15,989 nt of DNA from Acidocella sp. (GTDB taxonomy: Bacteria; Pseudomonadota; Alphaproteobacteria; Acetobacterales; Acetobacteraceae), in assembly GCA_029077775.1 (NCBI GenBank), contig JAQNCU010000023.1, forward strand, positions 1 to 15,989. The letters run 5' to 3'. The notes beneath the pieces are model-generated. The model did no database searches and was not told the origin of the DNA. It worked only from the letters and a program-made list of their open reading frames with translations. This document shows, piece by piece, positions 6,687 through 13,823 of this stretch; the stretch's first letter is position 1, and each line of letters opens with the position of its first letter. Made by a program: the position numbers and the translations under genes.

Positions 6687-7631
6687 CTAAAATCCAACGC
6701 GGTCTGCACCCTTGAGGTTGAGCATCGCGCGCGCGTCTTCGGGCGTCGCGATCTCGTAATCAAGAGCCTCAAGCACTGTACGTATTTTTGTTACCTGCTC
6801 GGCGTTTGAGCTCGCGAGCTTGCCTTTGCCGATATACAGATTATCCTCAAGCCCCACGCGCACGTTACCGCCCATCATCGCGCCCTGGGTGACAAAGGGA
6901 AGCTGGAAGCGCCCGGCGGCGAGCACCGACCACACGTAGTCTTTGCCAAACAGCTTGTCAGCAGTTTTTTTCATGAAATGCAAATTATCCCAATCAGCAG
7001 CGATACCGCCCAGAATACCAAAAATCGTCTGCACGAAAAACGGCGGCTCAATCACCTTGCGGTCCACAAAATGCGCAAGATTATACAGATGGCCAACATC
7101 GTAACATTCATGCTCAAATCGGGTGCCGTGATCCTTGCCAAGAAGCTGGATAATTTTCGCGATGTCCCGGAAAGTGTTTCGGAAGATAAAATCGTCGGTG
7201 CCGCGCAGATACGGCTCCTCCCAATCATGCTTCCATTCCTTATACCGGTCGGCGAGCGGGAAGATGGCAAAATTCATCGAGCCCATATTGAGCGAGCACA
7301 TCTCCGGCTTTGCGACCAGTGGCGCGGCGAGCCGGTCCTCCACCGTCATGTTCAAGCCGCCGCCCGTGGTCACGTTCAGCACCGCATTGGTTTGTTGCTT
7401 GATACGCGGCAGAAACTCCATGAACAGAGCCGGGTCTGGCGAGGGTTTGCCCGTTGCCGGGTCACGCGCGTGCAAATGCAGTATGGCGGCACCCGCCTCA
7501 GCGGCGGCAACCGATTGCGCGGTGATCTCATCCGGTGTCAATGGCAGCGCGTCGGACATCGTCGGGGTGTGGATGCCGCCGGTGATGGCGCAAGTGATAA
7601 TGACTTTGGGGTTGGATTTCGACGCACTCAT
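6687..7631 (-). CDS. Beta-keto acid cleavage enzyme (BKACE, DUF849; Kce-like)
   Basis: This 314-residue TIM-barrel enzyme belongs to the family of 3-keto-5-aminohexanoate cleavage enzyme. Members use Zn2+ to condense a beta-keto acid with acetyl-CoA and split it into acetoacetate and a new acyl-CoA. Signatures seen are the N-terminal strand VIITCAITGGIHTPTM, the zinc histidines HLH at residues 52-54 (AAILHLHARDP), the glycine-rich LNVTTGGGLN, and VRVGLEDN near 257-264, with Arg258 and Glu262, the third zinc ligand. The central FEHECYDVGHLYNL is also typical. The ATG has AAGGA about 12 nt upstream. A 123-nt gap separates it from the overlapping upstream genes, so it may be the last operon gene or have its own promoter. 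Substrate class cannot be read reliably. The neighbouring 3-hydroxy acid dehydrogenase would supply the beta-keto acid, as with carnitine dehydrogenase and its BKACE. Confidence 0.9.
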   Translation of the reverse strand: MSASKSNPKVIITCAITGGIHTPTMSDALPLTPDEITAQSVAAAEAGAAILHLHARDPATGKPSPDPALFMEFLPRIKQQTNAVLNVTTGGGLNMTVEDRLAAPLVAKPEMCSLNMGSMNFAIFPLADRYKEWKHDWEEPYLRGTDDFIFRNTFRDIAKIIQLLGKDHGTRFEHECYDVGHLYNLAHFVDRKVIEPPFFVQTIFGILGGIAADWDNLHFMKKTADKLFGKDYVWSVLAAGRFQLPFVTQGAMMGGNVRVGLEDNLYIGKGKLASSNAEQVTKIRTVLEALDYEIATPEDARAMLNLKGADRVGF

Positions 7632-7754
7632 TTCGGCAGTTCCTTATCTACGTTTCAACACAAAGCTGGGCAGGGACAAAGTGGCTACCGAGTCTCGGAG
7701 CGGAACCATGCGAGACGACGCCGCGAAAGCGTTTCATCGTCATGCCATCCAGTT

Positions 7755-8669
7755 TTAATGGTCGTCTGCGGCGGCGGCACGCTTAAGTTCGGCGAACACC
7801 CGTGCCCGCAAATTGGCCTTCTGCGGCTCTGTCCAATTATAAAACCCCTGATTGCTCTTCATGCCAAAACGCCCAGCCTCCACCATGCTGGCGAGTGCAG
7901 GCGAGGCATCTGGCGTGCTGTCGATCGCGGGCAGAACATTTCGGTGAATGGCAAGTGTTAAATCCGTACCCACCAGATCGACATTTTCAAGCGGGCCGAG
8001 CACGCCCAAGCGCCGACCGAAACTGGCCTTGACCACGGTATCGACATCCTCGGCGGTGCAGATACCCTGAGCCACCAGCGCGATCGCCTCGCGCCACAGC
8101 GCATGTTGCATGCGGTTGCCGATAAAGCCCGGCACATCTTTTTTCACATGCACCGGAGTTTTGCCCGCGGCCTTCAATAAGGCCATCATCGTTTCGATCG
8201 TCGCTGCCGAGGTATCAACCGTGCCGATGACCTCGACCAGCGGGATCAGAAAAGGCGGGTTCCACCAATGCGCGCCGATGCTGCGCGCCCGGTGCGTGAG
8301 CTTGGCCATAATCGCGGTAATCGGGATGACGGATGTATTGCTGGCGAGGATGGTTTGCACGGGTACCAGCGCCTCGACTTCAGCAAAAAGCCTCTGCTTG
8401 ACCGCAAGATCCTCCAATGCCGCCTCGATCACGACATCCGCGCCGGCGACGGCGGCCGCCAGGCTGGTGGTGCCATGCACGCGCGCCTCAGCACCGCTGG
8501 GGCATTCCAATGTTTTCAGATTATCCCTGATGCGCAACCGAAGCGACTGAATGCTGGGCTCTGACGGATCGTACACCCCCACCTCATGCCCCGCGGCGGC
8601 GAAAACCTGTGCGATGCCATGACCCATGAGCCCGGCACCCAGCACCGCAATGCGCTGAAGCGCACTCAT
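7755..8669 (-). CDS. 3-hydroxyacyl-CoA dehydrogenase family protein
   Basis: This 304-residue NAD-dependent dehydrogenase begins with the Rossmann motif VLGAGLMGHGIAQVF (Gly11-x-Gly13-x2-Gly16) and an acidic NAD-ribose contact at Asp34 (VYDPS). The active-site segment is AHWWNPPFLIPLVEV, giving the catalytic dyad His134/Glu146, with Ser110 (ASNTS) and Asn185 (GFIGNR) as the other expected residues. The C-terminal helical domain ends with FGMKSNQGFYNW. The HWWNPP form is seen in single-domain members acting on free 3-hydroxy acids such as L-carnitine or gulonate as well as on CoA esters, so the substrate is open. The start at 8669 overlaps the SDR stop as ATGA; a longer in-frame reading to 8966 has no homology and was dropped. 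It probably makes the beta-keto acid used by the adjacent BKACE. Confidence 0.9.
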   Translation of the reverse strand: MSALQRIAVLGAGLMGHGIAQVFAAAGHEVGVYDPSEPSIQSLRLRIRDNLKTLECPSGAEARVHGTTSLAAAVAGADVVIEAALEDLAVKQRLFAEVEALVPVQTILASNTSVIPITAIMAKLTHRARSIGAHWWNPPFLIPLVEVIGTVDTSAATIETMMALLKAAGKTPVHVKKDVPGFIGNRMQHALWREAIALVAQGICTAEDVDTVVKASFGRRLGVLGPLENVDLVGTDLTLAIHRNVLPAIDSTPDASPALASMVEAGRFGMKSNQGFYNWTEPQKANLRARVFAELKRAAAADDH

Positions 8670-9475
8670 CCGGCGGTATACCCACCATCGGCGTAAAGAA
8701 TGTGGCCCGTATAAAATGCCGACGCTTTTGAGGCCAGAAACAGCAATGGACCGGCGAGATCCTCGGGTTCGCCGAGGCGCCCGATTGGTACACGGGCCAG
8801 AAAACCCTTGCGCGTCGCCACGGCCTTTTCGTCGTCGCCGAACATCCAGGCTGTCAGCGGCGACCGAAATACAGTGGGTGCGATGGCGTTGACCGTGATA
8901 CCAGAGGGCCCAAGCTCGCATCCCAGTGCCTTGGTAATGCCATCCACTGCGGCTTTTGACGCGCAATAGGCCGTGTAGCCCGCCGGGTGGCCGAGCAGGC
9001 CACGGGCCGAGGAGGTGAGGATGATCCGCCCGCCAGATCCGGCAGCCCGCATCTGCGCGGCAGCGGCGCGCGCCATAAGCCAGCTTTGCGTCACGTTCGC
9101 GTCCATCACCCGCAGAAACCGCTCAGGCGTTAGATCATTGATCAACGCCACATCGTTCATGCCCGACGCGACGAGCAAAATATCGATGCCACCGAATTTG
9201 CGCGTGGCCGTTTCAACGATGTCGCGGCAATGCGCCTCAGAGTCCGGACGCAGATTGACCGTTTCAACCTCAGCGCCTAACGCAACACAATCAGTCGCGA
9301 CGGCATCGAGCTCGGAACGCTTGCCCGCCGCAAGCACAAGCCGCGCACCGGCACCAGCCAAAACCTGCGCCGCCAAAGCGCCAAACGCGCCGGACGCGCC
9401 GGTAACAACCGCAACCTTGCCCTTGACGTCAAAAAGGCTGAGCGGATCGCGCAGCCAGGCCGGTTGTTCGTTCAT
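8666..9475 (-). CDS. SDR family NAD(P)-dependent oxidoreductase
   Basis: This is a classical short-chain dehydrogenase/reductase of 269 residues. The cofactor motif is VVTGASGAFG (residues 24-32), an unusual TGxxxAFG rather than TGxxxGIG. The usual NNAG is replaced by VASG (102-105). The catalytic set is Ser156 (TSSARG), Tyr170 and Lys174 (AYCASK), with Asn127 (DANVT) as the likely fourth residue. It ends in the common GHILYADGGYTAG. Start and stop each overlap a neighbour by 4 nt (cupin before, dehydrogenase after). It probably oxidises or reduces a hydroxyl/keto group on the pathway intermediate. Whether it uses NAD or NADP is unclear: residues after the second strand (LAAGKRSEL) include Lys-Arg, which leans towards NADP. 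Confidence 0.92.
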   Translation of the reverse strand: MNEQPAWLRDPLSLFDVKGKVAVVTGASGAFGALAAQVLAGAGARLVLAAGKRSELDAVATDCVALGAEVETVNLRPDSEAHCRDIVETATRKFGGIDILLVASGMNDVALINDLTPERFLRVMDANVTQSWLMARAAAAQMRAAGSGGRIILTSSARGLLGHPAGYTAYCASKAAVDGITKALGCELGPSGITVNAIAPTVFRSPLTAWMFGDDEKAVATRKGFLARVPIGRLGEPEDLAGPLLFLASKASAFYTGHILYADGGYTAG

Positions 9476-9819
9476 GATTTCGGATACGGCATAACGACGA
9501 TCATCGAGACCGGCTCGTTGGTTTTGTTAAGTATATGGCGTTCGACATACGGGCCAATGGTCAGCGAATCATGCGGCCCCAGCACGGCCTCCTGCTCGCC
9601 CGCGCGAACCCATAGATGCCCGCTGAGAACAACGTAAACCTTCTCGAGCGGCGACATATCTGGCCCGGCACCGCCGCCGGGCAAAAAATGCGAGAGCCCG
9701 ACCCAGAAACTCTCAGGCCCGCCCGCCTCAAAGCCCTGAAGCCGTAGACCCCGTACATCGTAATGGTTTGGCGCTTCGTAGGGTTTCGCGTCAGCGATTT
9801 TTTTGACCAGCATGGTCAT
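9472..9819 (-). CDS. Small cupin-domain protein
   Basis: This 115-residue single-domain cupin has the characteristic order of a Gly/Pro turn, EKVYVVLSGHLWVRAGEQE (residues 59-77), then a second motif LGPHDSLTIGPYVERHILNK. The first cupin motif normally carries HxH before the Glu. Here that stretch is GPDMSPLEK with no histidine, so only Glu59 and His95 of the usual metal set remain. It may therefore be a non-metal binding cupin, or use another site. ATG at 9819 overlaps the cyclase stop (TGATG); a GTG one codon earlier is possible. The 3' end overlaps the SDR by 4 nt. Roles of such cupins in catabolic operons include isomerase, decarboxylase or sensor; none can be chosen here. Confidence 0.8.
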   Translation of the reverse strand: MTMLVKKIADAKPYEAPNHYDVRGLRLQGFEAGGPESFWVGLSHFLPGGGAGPDMSPLEKVYVVLSGHLWVRAGEQEAVLGPHDSLTIGPYVERHILNKTNEPVSMIVVMPYPKS

Positions 9820-10661
9820 CACAAACTCACACCAGCTTCAATCCGGTAGCCCTGGCTTTTATCGATCATCGCAACCAGACGAATAATGCAGCCGTCGCCA
9901 CGGTCCCAGTTCCAGGGGAAAAATGCAAAGGTAACGCGCTTGCCTGTAACGGCGTCGAGGTCACCACCGACATTCTCGATACCCAAAATACCCGCGCTGA
10001 ACAATTTACGATGCACAGGCTCCCATTCGGGGAAATCCTGGTCCCAGCGCCGCCCGCCAGACCATTCGATATACTCCTTGGCCAAATGCGGCAAAAGCGG
10101 GCCGTTGCGGTGCGGACCAATGGCGGTGGCGAGAGGATGGTCGTTTGCCTGCGTATCATGGCCCACCACTTTGACCTTTTTCTCAATAAACCAATCCGCC
10201 GCTGAGGGCACAAAGCCCGGGCAATAGGCGAAATACTGATCATTATCCTCATATTGCTTGTGCCAGCCCGTGTTGATAATCACCACGTCCCCTGGGCGTA
10301 CGACAGCGCCTGCGGCGGCCTCGAGATCATCATAGGTGATGGACTCCCATCGCTTTTTCGGGATGTGCACAACGATTCCGGTGCCGAAAAAATGCGGCAG
10401 CGGCACTTCGTCGATAAAGGGCGTACCGCACACAACATGTGCGGGCGCATCGATATGCGTGCCATTATGCATGGTGGTGGTGATGCGCTGCGAGAGCACG
10501 CCGGATTTTGCCATGTAATGTATACGCTCGATCTGCACATCCTGGAAATACGGCCAGTTAGGCGACTGGAACCCGAACCGATGCGATAAATTGTAAAATT
10601 CCAGCCCCATGCTGTTATCAAGGTTGCCCTCGAACGCAATCCCGCGAACGGTGACGGTCAT
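9819..10661 (-). CDS. Cyclase family protein (kynurenine formamidase/isatin hydrolase-like)
   Basis: This 280-residue member of the Cyclase family (PF04199) is a set of metal-dependent hydrolases that open cyclic amides or split formamides. The signature HxGTHxDxPxH is present as HNGTHIDAPAH (residues 65-75). Further expected parts are TGW (131-133), GHDTQAND (167-174, Asp169) and GIENV (227-231). At 280 residues it is longer than KynB (about 210), like the plant and soil-bacterial cyclase subgroup. The start at 10661 was chosen because AGGGGAG lies about 10 nt upstream; an in-frame ATG at 10724 would place a palindromic element inside the gene. It leads the tightly overlapping cyclase-cupin-SDR-dehydrogenase run. 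It probably performs an early hydrolytic ring opening. The substrate (lactam, lactone or N-acyl amide) is not determined. Confidence 0.88.
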   Translation of the reverse strand: MTVTVRGIAFEGNLDNSMGLEFYNLSHRFGFQSPNWPYFQDVQIERIHYMAKSGVLSQRITTTMHNGTHIDAPAHVVCGTPFIDEVPLPHFFGTGIVVHIPKKRWESITYDDLEAAAGAVVRPGDVVIINTGWHKQYEDNDQYFAYCPGFVPSAADWFIEKKVKVVGHDTQANDHPLATAIGPHRNGPLLPHLAKEYIEWSGGRRWDQDFPEWEPVHRKLFSAGILGIENVGGDLDAVTGKRVTFAFFPWNWDRGDGCIIRLVAMIDKSQGYRIEAGVSL

Positions 10662-10694
10662 GAACTTATATCTCCCCTGCAACGCCCGGCCTTT

Positions 10695-10722
10695 GTGTAC
10701 CGTCACGTGATACACGTGTACC
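10695..10722. promoter_or_regulatory. Composite operator-like element before the cyclase operon
   Basis: Two direct GTGTACC repeats (10695-10701 and 10716-10722) are exactly 21 bp apart, two helical turns. Between and overlapping them are the palindromes TCACGTGA (10703-10710) and TACACGTGTA (10711-10720), directly abutting. The element lies 34-61 nt upstream of the chosen cyclase start, in the 92-nt gap after the IclR gene. Such phasing is typical of cooperative regulator binding. The adjacent IclR protein is the obvious candidate. Confidence 0.6.
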
Positions 10723-10753
10723 ATTAAATTTGGTCAGCGTGCAAGCGGCAAGA

Positions 10754-11554
10754 TCAGTCGCCGGCCAGATGCGCCTGCAAGCGCGCCCTCAGCGCCGTCA
10801 ATTTCTCGATGATAAGCGCCTCCCGCTCAGCAAAGCGCGCAGCCGGCACCGGCACCGAAATCAACAGCGGGTTGCCGTGCATGTCCACAACCATAATACC
10901 CGCCGCCGCCACGCCCAGCATATGCTCCTCACGGTCGAGCGCGACCCCGGTCTTTCGGATTATCTCAATCTCCGCCGCCAAGTTATCAAAGGAAACAATG
11001 CTGTTGGGGGTCCGCGCCGGGTAGCGTTTGCCGACGATGCGGCGCAGCGCCTCATCGCTCAGCGAGGCAAGAAAAGCCTTGCCATTTGCGGTGCATGTCA
11101 GAGGAAACCGTTCGCCGACAGCAGATACAGCGCGCAGCCGTTGCGTGCCCGCCACCTGGTCGATGAATATGACATGGTCGTCCTCCGGGACTGACAGGTC
11201 AACCGTCTCTTCGAGCGCGCCTGAGAGTTCGAGGATAAACGGGCGGATGAACGCGGCAGGATTAAGCGTGGCGTTGCCAGCAAGACGGGCGAGCCCCGGG
11301 CCTAACCGCCAGCCGCCAGTGGCGGATGCGGACGCGACGAAAGCCTCGGCTTCAAGGGCAGCAATCAGCCGTTGCACGGTAGACCGGGGCAGGTCAGTCC
11401 GCTGCGCAATCTGTCCAAGTGATATGCCGTCACGTGCCCCAACCAGGCTGCGCAGCACCGCGCAGGCGCGGGCTATGACCTGAATGGGGGCGCCCTCCGT
11501 GGTCTCGCGCGCGGCGGCCTCGGCGGGCGGTTTGATAATGGATGGTCTGGGCAT
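10754..11554 (-). CDS. IclR family transcriptional regulator
   Basis: This protein is 266 residues from ATG at 11554; the frame extends to a TTG at 11587, which is less likely as the first 11 residues look unrelated. An N-terminal winged helix-turn-helix (about 24-85) includes ISLGQIAQRTDLPRSTVQRL and then WRLGPGLARLA. The C-terminal GAF-like effector domain has VIFIDQVAGTQRLRA, the LTCTANGKAFLA signature and GVALDREEHMLGVAAAGI, all standard for the family. IclR proteins in catabolic clusters sense a small organic acid or aromatic acid and activate or repress the neighbouring operon. It lies 38 nt after the LysR gene and 92 nt before the cyclase, with a palindromic element in the latter gap. 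It probably controls the cyclase-to-BKACE genes. Confidence 0.93.
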   Translation of the reverse strand: MPRPSIIKPPAEAAARETTEGAPIQVIARACAVLRSLVGARDGISLGQIAQRTDLPRSTVQRLIAALEAEAFVASASATGGWRLGPGLARLAGNATLNPAAFIRPFILELSGALEETVDLSVPEDDHVIFIDQVAGTQRLRAVSAVGERFPLTCTANGKAFLASLSDEALRRIVGKRYPARTPNSIVSFDNLAAEIEIIRKTGVALDREEHMLGVAAAGIMVVDMHGNPLLISVPVPAARFAEREALIIEKLTALRARLQAHLAGD

Positions 11555-11592
11555 GGGGGTTCTTATCACCCGGCCAAACCTGCGCAAGCCAG

Positions 11593-12537
11593 TTACCGCC
11601 GGGTACCACGGCGCGGCTTGTGGCCGCCGCCAAGCCGCTTTGCATGAACCGCCAATAATTCCACGAAACGCAGGGTCAGTGGCGCGGGCGTCTCGCTCGT
11701 GCGCAGGCGGTAGCCAATCCGCCGCGTGGTCCCTGGCCCGGCGATGGGAATGGTGGTCAGAATGCCGTCCTCGCAGTCCTGAATAACGGCCTGGCGCGGC
11801 AGAATGGCCAGCCGATCACCGAGTGCCGCGATCCGCCGGATGGCCAGCAGCGAGCCGCAATAGACCGTGTCACGCGGTAGCGGCACACCAGCGGTAATGA
11901 ACATTGCTTGCACCTGCCGTTCAAACGCGGAGCCCGGCGATGGCAACACCCAGCGCCGGCCATGCAGCGATCCTAACGCGATCTCGCGCTTCCGATCCAA
12001 TGGCGTCCCGGGGCGCACCACAAGATCGAGGTGGTCATCATGCAGGGCGGTCTCTGAAATGCCCTTGATATCGGCATCAAAGCCGACAACGCCAACCACG
12101 ATATCGAGTTCGTGCTGCAACAGACGGCGGTTCAAATCCTCATCCGGCCCTTCGGCAAAATGTACGGTCAGGCTGCCGACCTCGGTATCGAGTTGATTAA
12201 GTGCTGCGGGAATGAGGTTAACGAGCGTGATGGGTGTCGCGCCGATATGCAGGCCACCGGCGCCACCCTGCTGGCGGCGCAATAATTCCGCGCCGGCACG
12301 CGCCCTCACATTTTGAATCGTCTCAGCAAAATAGCTGAGCAATTCGCCCTCCGGTGTCAGAGTCGCGCCGCGCGGGCTGCGCACCAGTAACGCGCTGCCC
12401 GCCTGGCGTTCCAGATAAGCAATTTTGACCGAGAGTGCGGGCTGCGAAATACCAAGCGCCGAAGCGGCCTTATTAAAAGACCCATGTTTGGCGATCGCGT
12501 TGAGCAGCCTCAAAAGATTGCTGTCCGGCGTTATCAT
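11593..12537 (-). CDS. LysR family transcriptional regulator
   Basis: This 314-residue LTTR has the helix-turn-helix in the first 65 residues: LLRLLNAIAKHGSFNKAASA, LGISQPALSVKIAYLE and LLVRSPRGATLTPEGELL. The effector domain follows, with a typical LHIGATPITLVNLIPAAL and a later ISETALHDDHLDLVVRPGTP. It is divergent from the D-2-hydroxyacid dehydrogenase operon, the classic LTTR arrangement, and the 246-bp shared region holds a palindrome TGACACTGTCA and an inverted AATAATAAT repeat. It probably activates the plus-strand operon in response to a pathway acid and may also lead the minus-strand IclR/cyclase cluster. The ligand is unknown. Confidence 0.93.
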   Translation of the reverse strand: MITPDSNLLRLLNAIAKHGSFNKAASALGISQPALSVKIAYLERQAGSALLVRSPRGATLTPEGELLSYFAETIQNVRARAGAELLRRQQGGAGGLHIGATPITLVNLIPAALNQLDTEVGSLTVHFAEGPDEDLNRRLLQHELDIVVGVVGFDADIKGISETALHDDHLDLVVRPGTPLDRKREIALGSLHGRRWVLPSPGSAFERQVQAMFITAGVPLPRDTVYCGSLLAIRRIAALGDRLAILPRQAVIQDCEDGILTTIPIAGPGTTRRIGYRLRTSETPAPLTLRFVELLAVHAKRLGGGHKPRRGTRR

Positions 12538-12551
12538 ATTTTTATATAACC

Positions 12552-12626
12552 TTTAGTTTTATTATTATTGGACGACCCTCCCTGACACTGTCAACGTTAA
12601 AATATAATAATAATGGAGGAACTAAA
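12552..12626. promoter_or_regulatory. Divergent promoter/operator region between LysR and D-2-hydroxyacid dehydrogenase
   Basis: The centre holds the perfect palindrome TGACACTGTCA (12583-12593). On the plus strand CTGACA (12582-12587) and TATAAT (12603-12608) could be a promoter with a short 15-nt spacer. On the minus strand TTGACA overlaps the same palindrome. Outer arms form an inverted duplication: TTTAGTT with ATTATTATT (12552-12569) against AATAATAAT with AACTAAA (12606-12626). The rest of the 246-bp gap (to 12783) shows nothing convincing apart from a very short reading frame described in the findings. Confidence 0.5.
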
Positions 12627-12783
12627 AAATTGCATTCCTGGCAAGATTTATAATCATTAAAACATTCACGCGGAAACCATCACGTCGTGGCATGCCTCTC
12701 GCCGCAGGGAAAATTCGCGCGCTGATCGTCGCATTAATGCCCTCACCCCACGCCTCACTTTAGCCTCATAGACTGGACAGCTT

Positions 12784-13803
12784 ATGTCGCCACACTTCAC
12801 CCTAGCCATTGTTGACAGTCCTTTTCTGCCGAACGAATTCAACACGATCGCCACACGCGCCGTGGCCGCTGGCTGGACCGTGAGGCGCTATGATGGCGCG
12901 GCGGCGTTCGAAGGCGCAGGCGCTGATCTCGTAACAATCGATGCGATTCTCTGCATGGGCCATGGCCATTATGATGACCCGCTTTTCGCGCGCATGCCCC
13001 GGCTACGCGCTTTGCTCTCGGCGGTCACCGGTGTTGAAGGCTTCGATATCGACGCTGCCACCGCGCGCGGCATTGCGGTCAGCAACGGGCAGACTGAATT
13101 GAACTATATAGGCATGGCAGAGGCGACAATCCTTATGATCCTCGCCTGCCTTTACGACCTCGCCTTCACGCAGACCGTGCTGCGGCAAAACCTGCCGCGC
13201 CCCACGCCATTGCGGGCAAGGTTGCTGCGCGGACGTCGGCTCGGGTTCATCGGGTTCGGGCGCATCGCCCAAGAGGTCGCACTCAGGCTGCAACCCTGGG
13301 GCCTTGAGATGGTCGCATACGTGCACCGCGACAATCCCGCCATCACGCGTCTCGGCGTTGAACAGGTCGAACTTGATGAACTTCTCCGTCGCTGCGACAT
13401 CGTCAGCCTGAATTGCAGCCTGAACGAAACCACGCACCACATTATCAACGCGGAACGTTTAGCACTAATGCGTCCTGACGCGGTGCTGATTAACGCCGCG
13501 CGCGGCGCCTTGATCGACGAGGCAGCGTTGTTCACGGCGCTATCCACCGGGCAGCTCGCGGCGGCGGCGCTCGATGTGTTCGAGACCGAGCCGCTGCCAG
13601 AAAACAGCCCGCTGCGCGGCCTGGATAACGTGCTGCTGACCCCGCACATGATCGGGCACACGAATGAATGCAATGAAACACTGATGGAAAATGCCTGGAT
13701 AAATCTGCTGCGTGTCGAACAGGGATCATTGCCGCATCACCTCAAAAACCCGGATGTACGGCAGGGCTGGATCGCACGCATGGGCATGGCCCAGGCTGGC
13801 TGA
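12784..13803 (+). CDS. D-isomer-specific 2-hydroxyacid dehydrogenase family protein
   Basis: This 339-residue NAD(P)-dependent dehydrogenase of the phosphoglycerate/glyoxylate reductase family interconverts a 2-hydroxy acid and a 2-oxo acid. The nucleotide-binding domain holds LGFIGFGRIAQEVALRL (Gly155-x-Gly158 region) and the basic residues VHR (180-182), which lean towards NADP. The catalytic triad is visible: Arg240 (INAARGALID), Glu269 (DVFETEPLP) and His288 (LTPHMIGHT). The substrate-domain loop VTGVEGFDID (81-90) and NYIGMAEATILMILA (107-121) are normal. The ATG at 12784 follows a weak GGA. It is first in a plus-strand operon, 20 nt before the MFS gene and divergent from LysR. It probably processes a hydroxy acid imported by that transporter or released by the M24 enzyme (inference). 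Confidence 0.92.
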   Translation: MSPHFTLAIVDSPFLPNEFNTIATRAVAAGWTVRRYDGAAAFEGAGADLVTIDAILCMGHGHYDDPLFARMPRLRALLSAVTGVEGFDIDAATARGIAVSNGQTELNYIGMAEATILMILACLYDLAFTQTVLRQNLPRPTPLRARLLRGRRLGFIGFGRIAQEVALRLQPWGLEMVAYVHRDNPAITRLGVEQVELDELLRRCDIVSLNCSLNETTHHIINAERLALMRPDAVLINAARGALIDEAALFTALSTGQLAAAALDVFETEPLPENSPLRGLDNVLLTPHMIGHTNECNETLMENAWINLLRVEQGSLPHHLKNPDVRQGWIARMGMAQAG

Positions 13804-13823
13804 CCAAAAGGGAGACCATAAAA

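Noticed and set aside
6671..6687. A/T-only inverted repeat (GTTTTT/AAAAAC) at the 3' end of the BKACE gene
   Set aside because: The stem is too weak without G:C pairs to be called a terminator.
6978..7961. Plus-strand open frame of 327 codons
   Set aside because: Antisense to the BKACE and dehydrogenase genes, both with full catalytic motifs. No recognisable domain of its own.
8670..8966. 99-codon N-terminal extension of the 3-hydroxyacyl-CoA dehydrogenase
   Set aside because: Overlaps the SDR gene, shows no homology, and the Rossmann motif starts just after the ATG at 8669, which forms an ATGA overlap with the SDR stop.
10662..10724. 21-codon N-terminal extension of the cyclase
   Set aside because: Would include the palindromic element. 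The shorter start at 10661 has an AGGGGAG site, and the extension has no family similarity.
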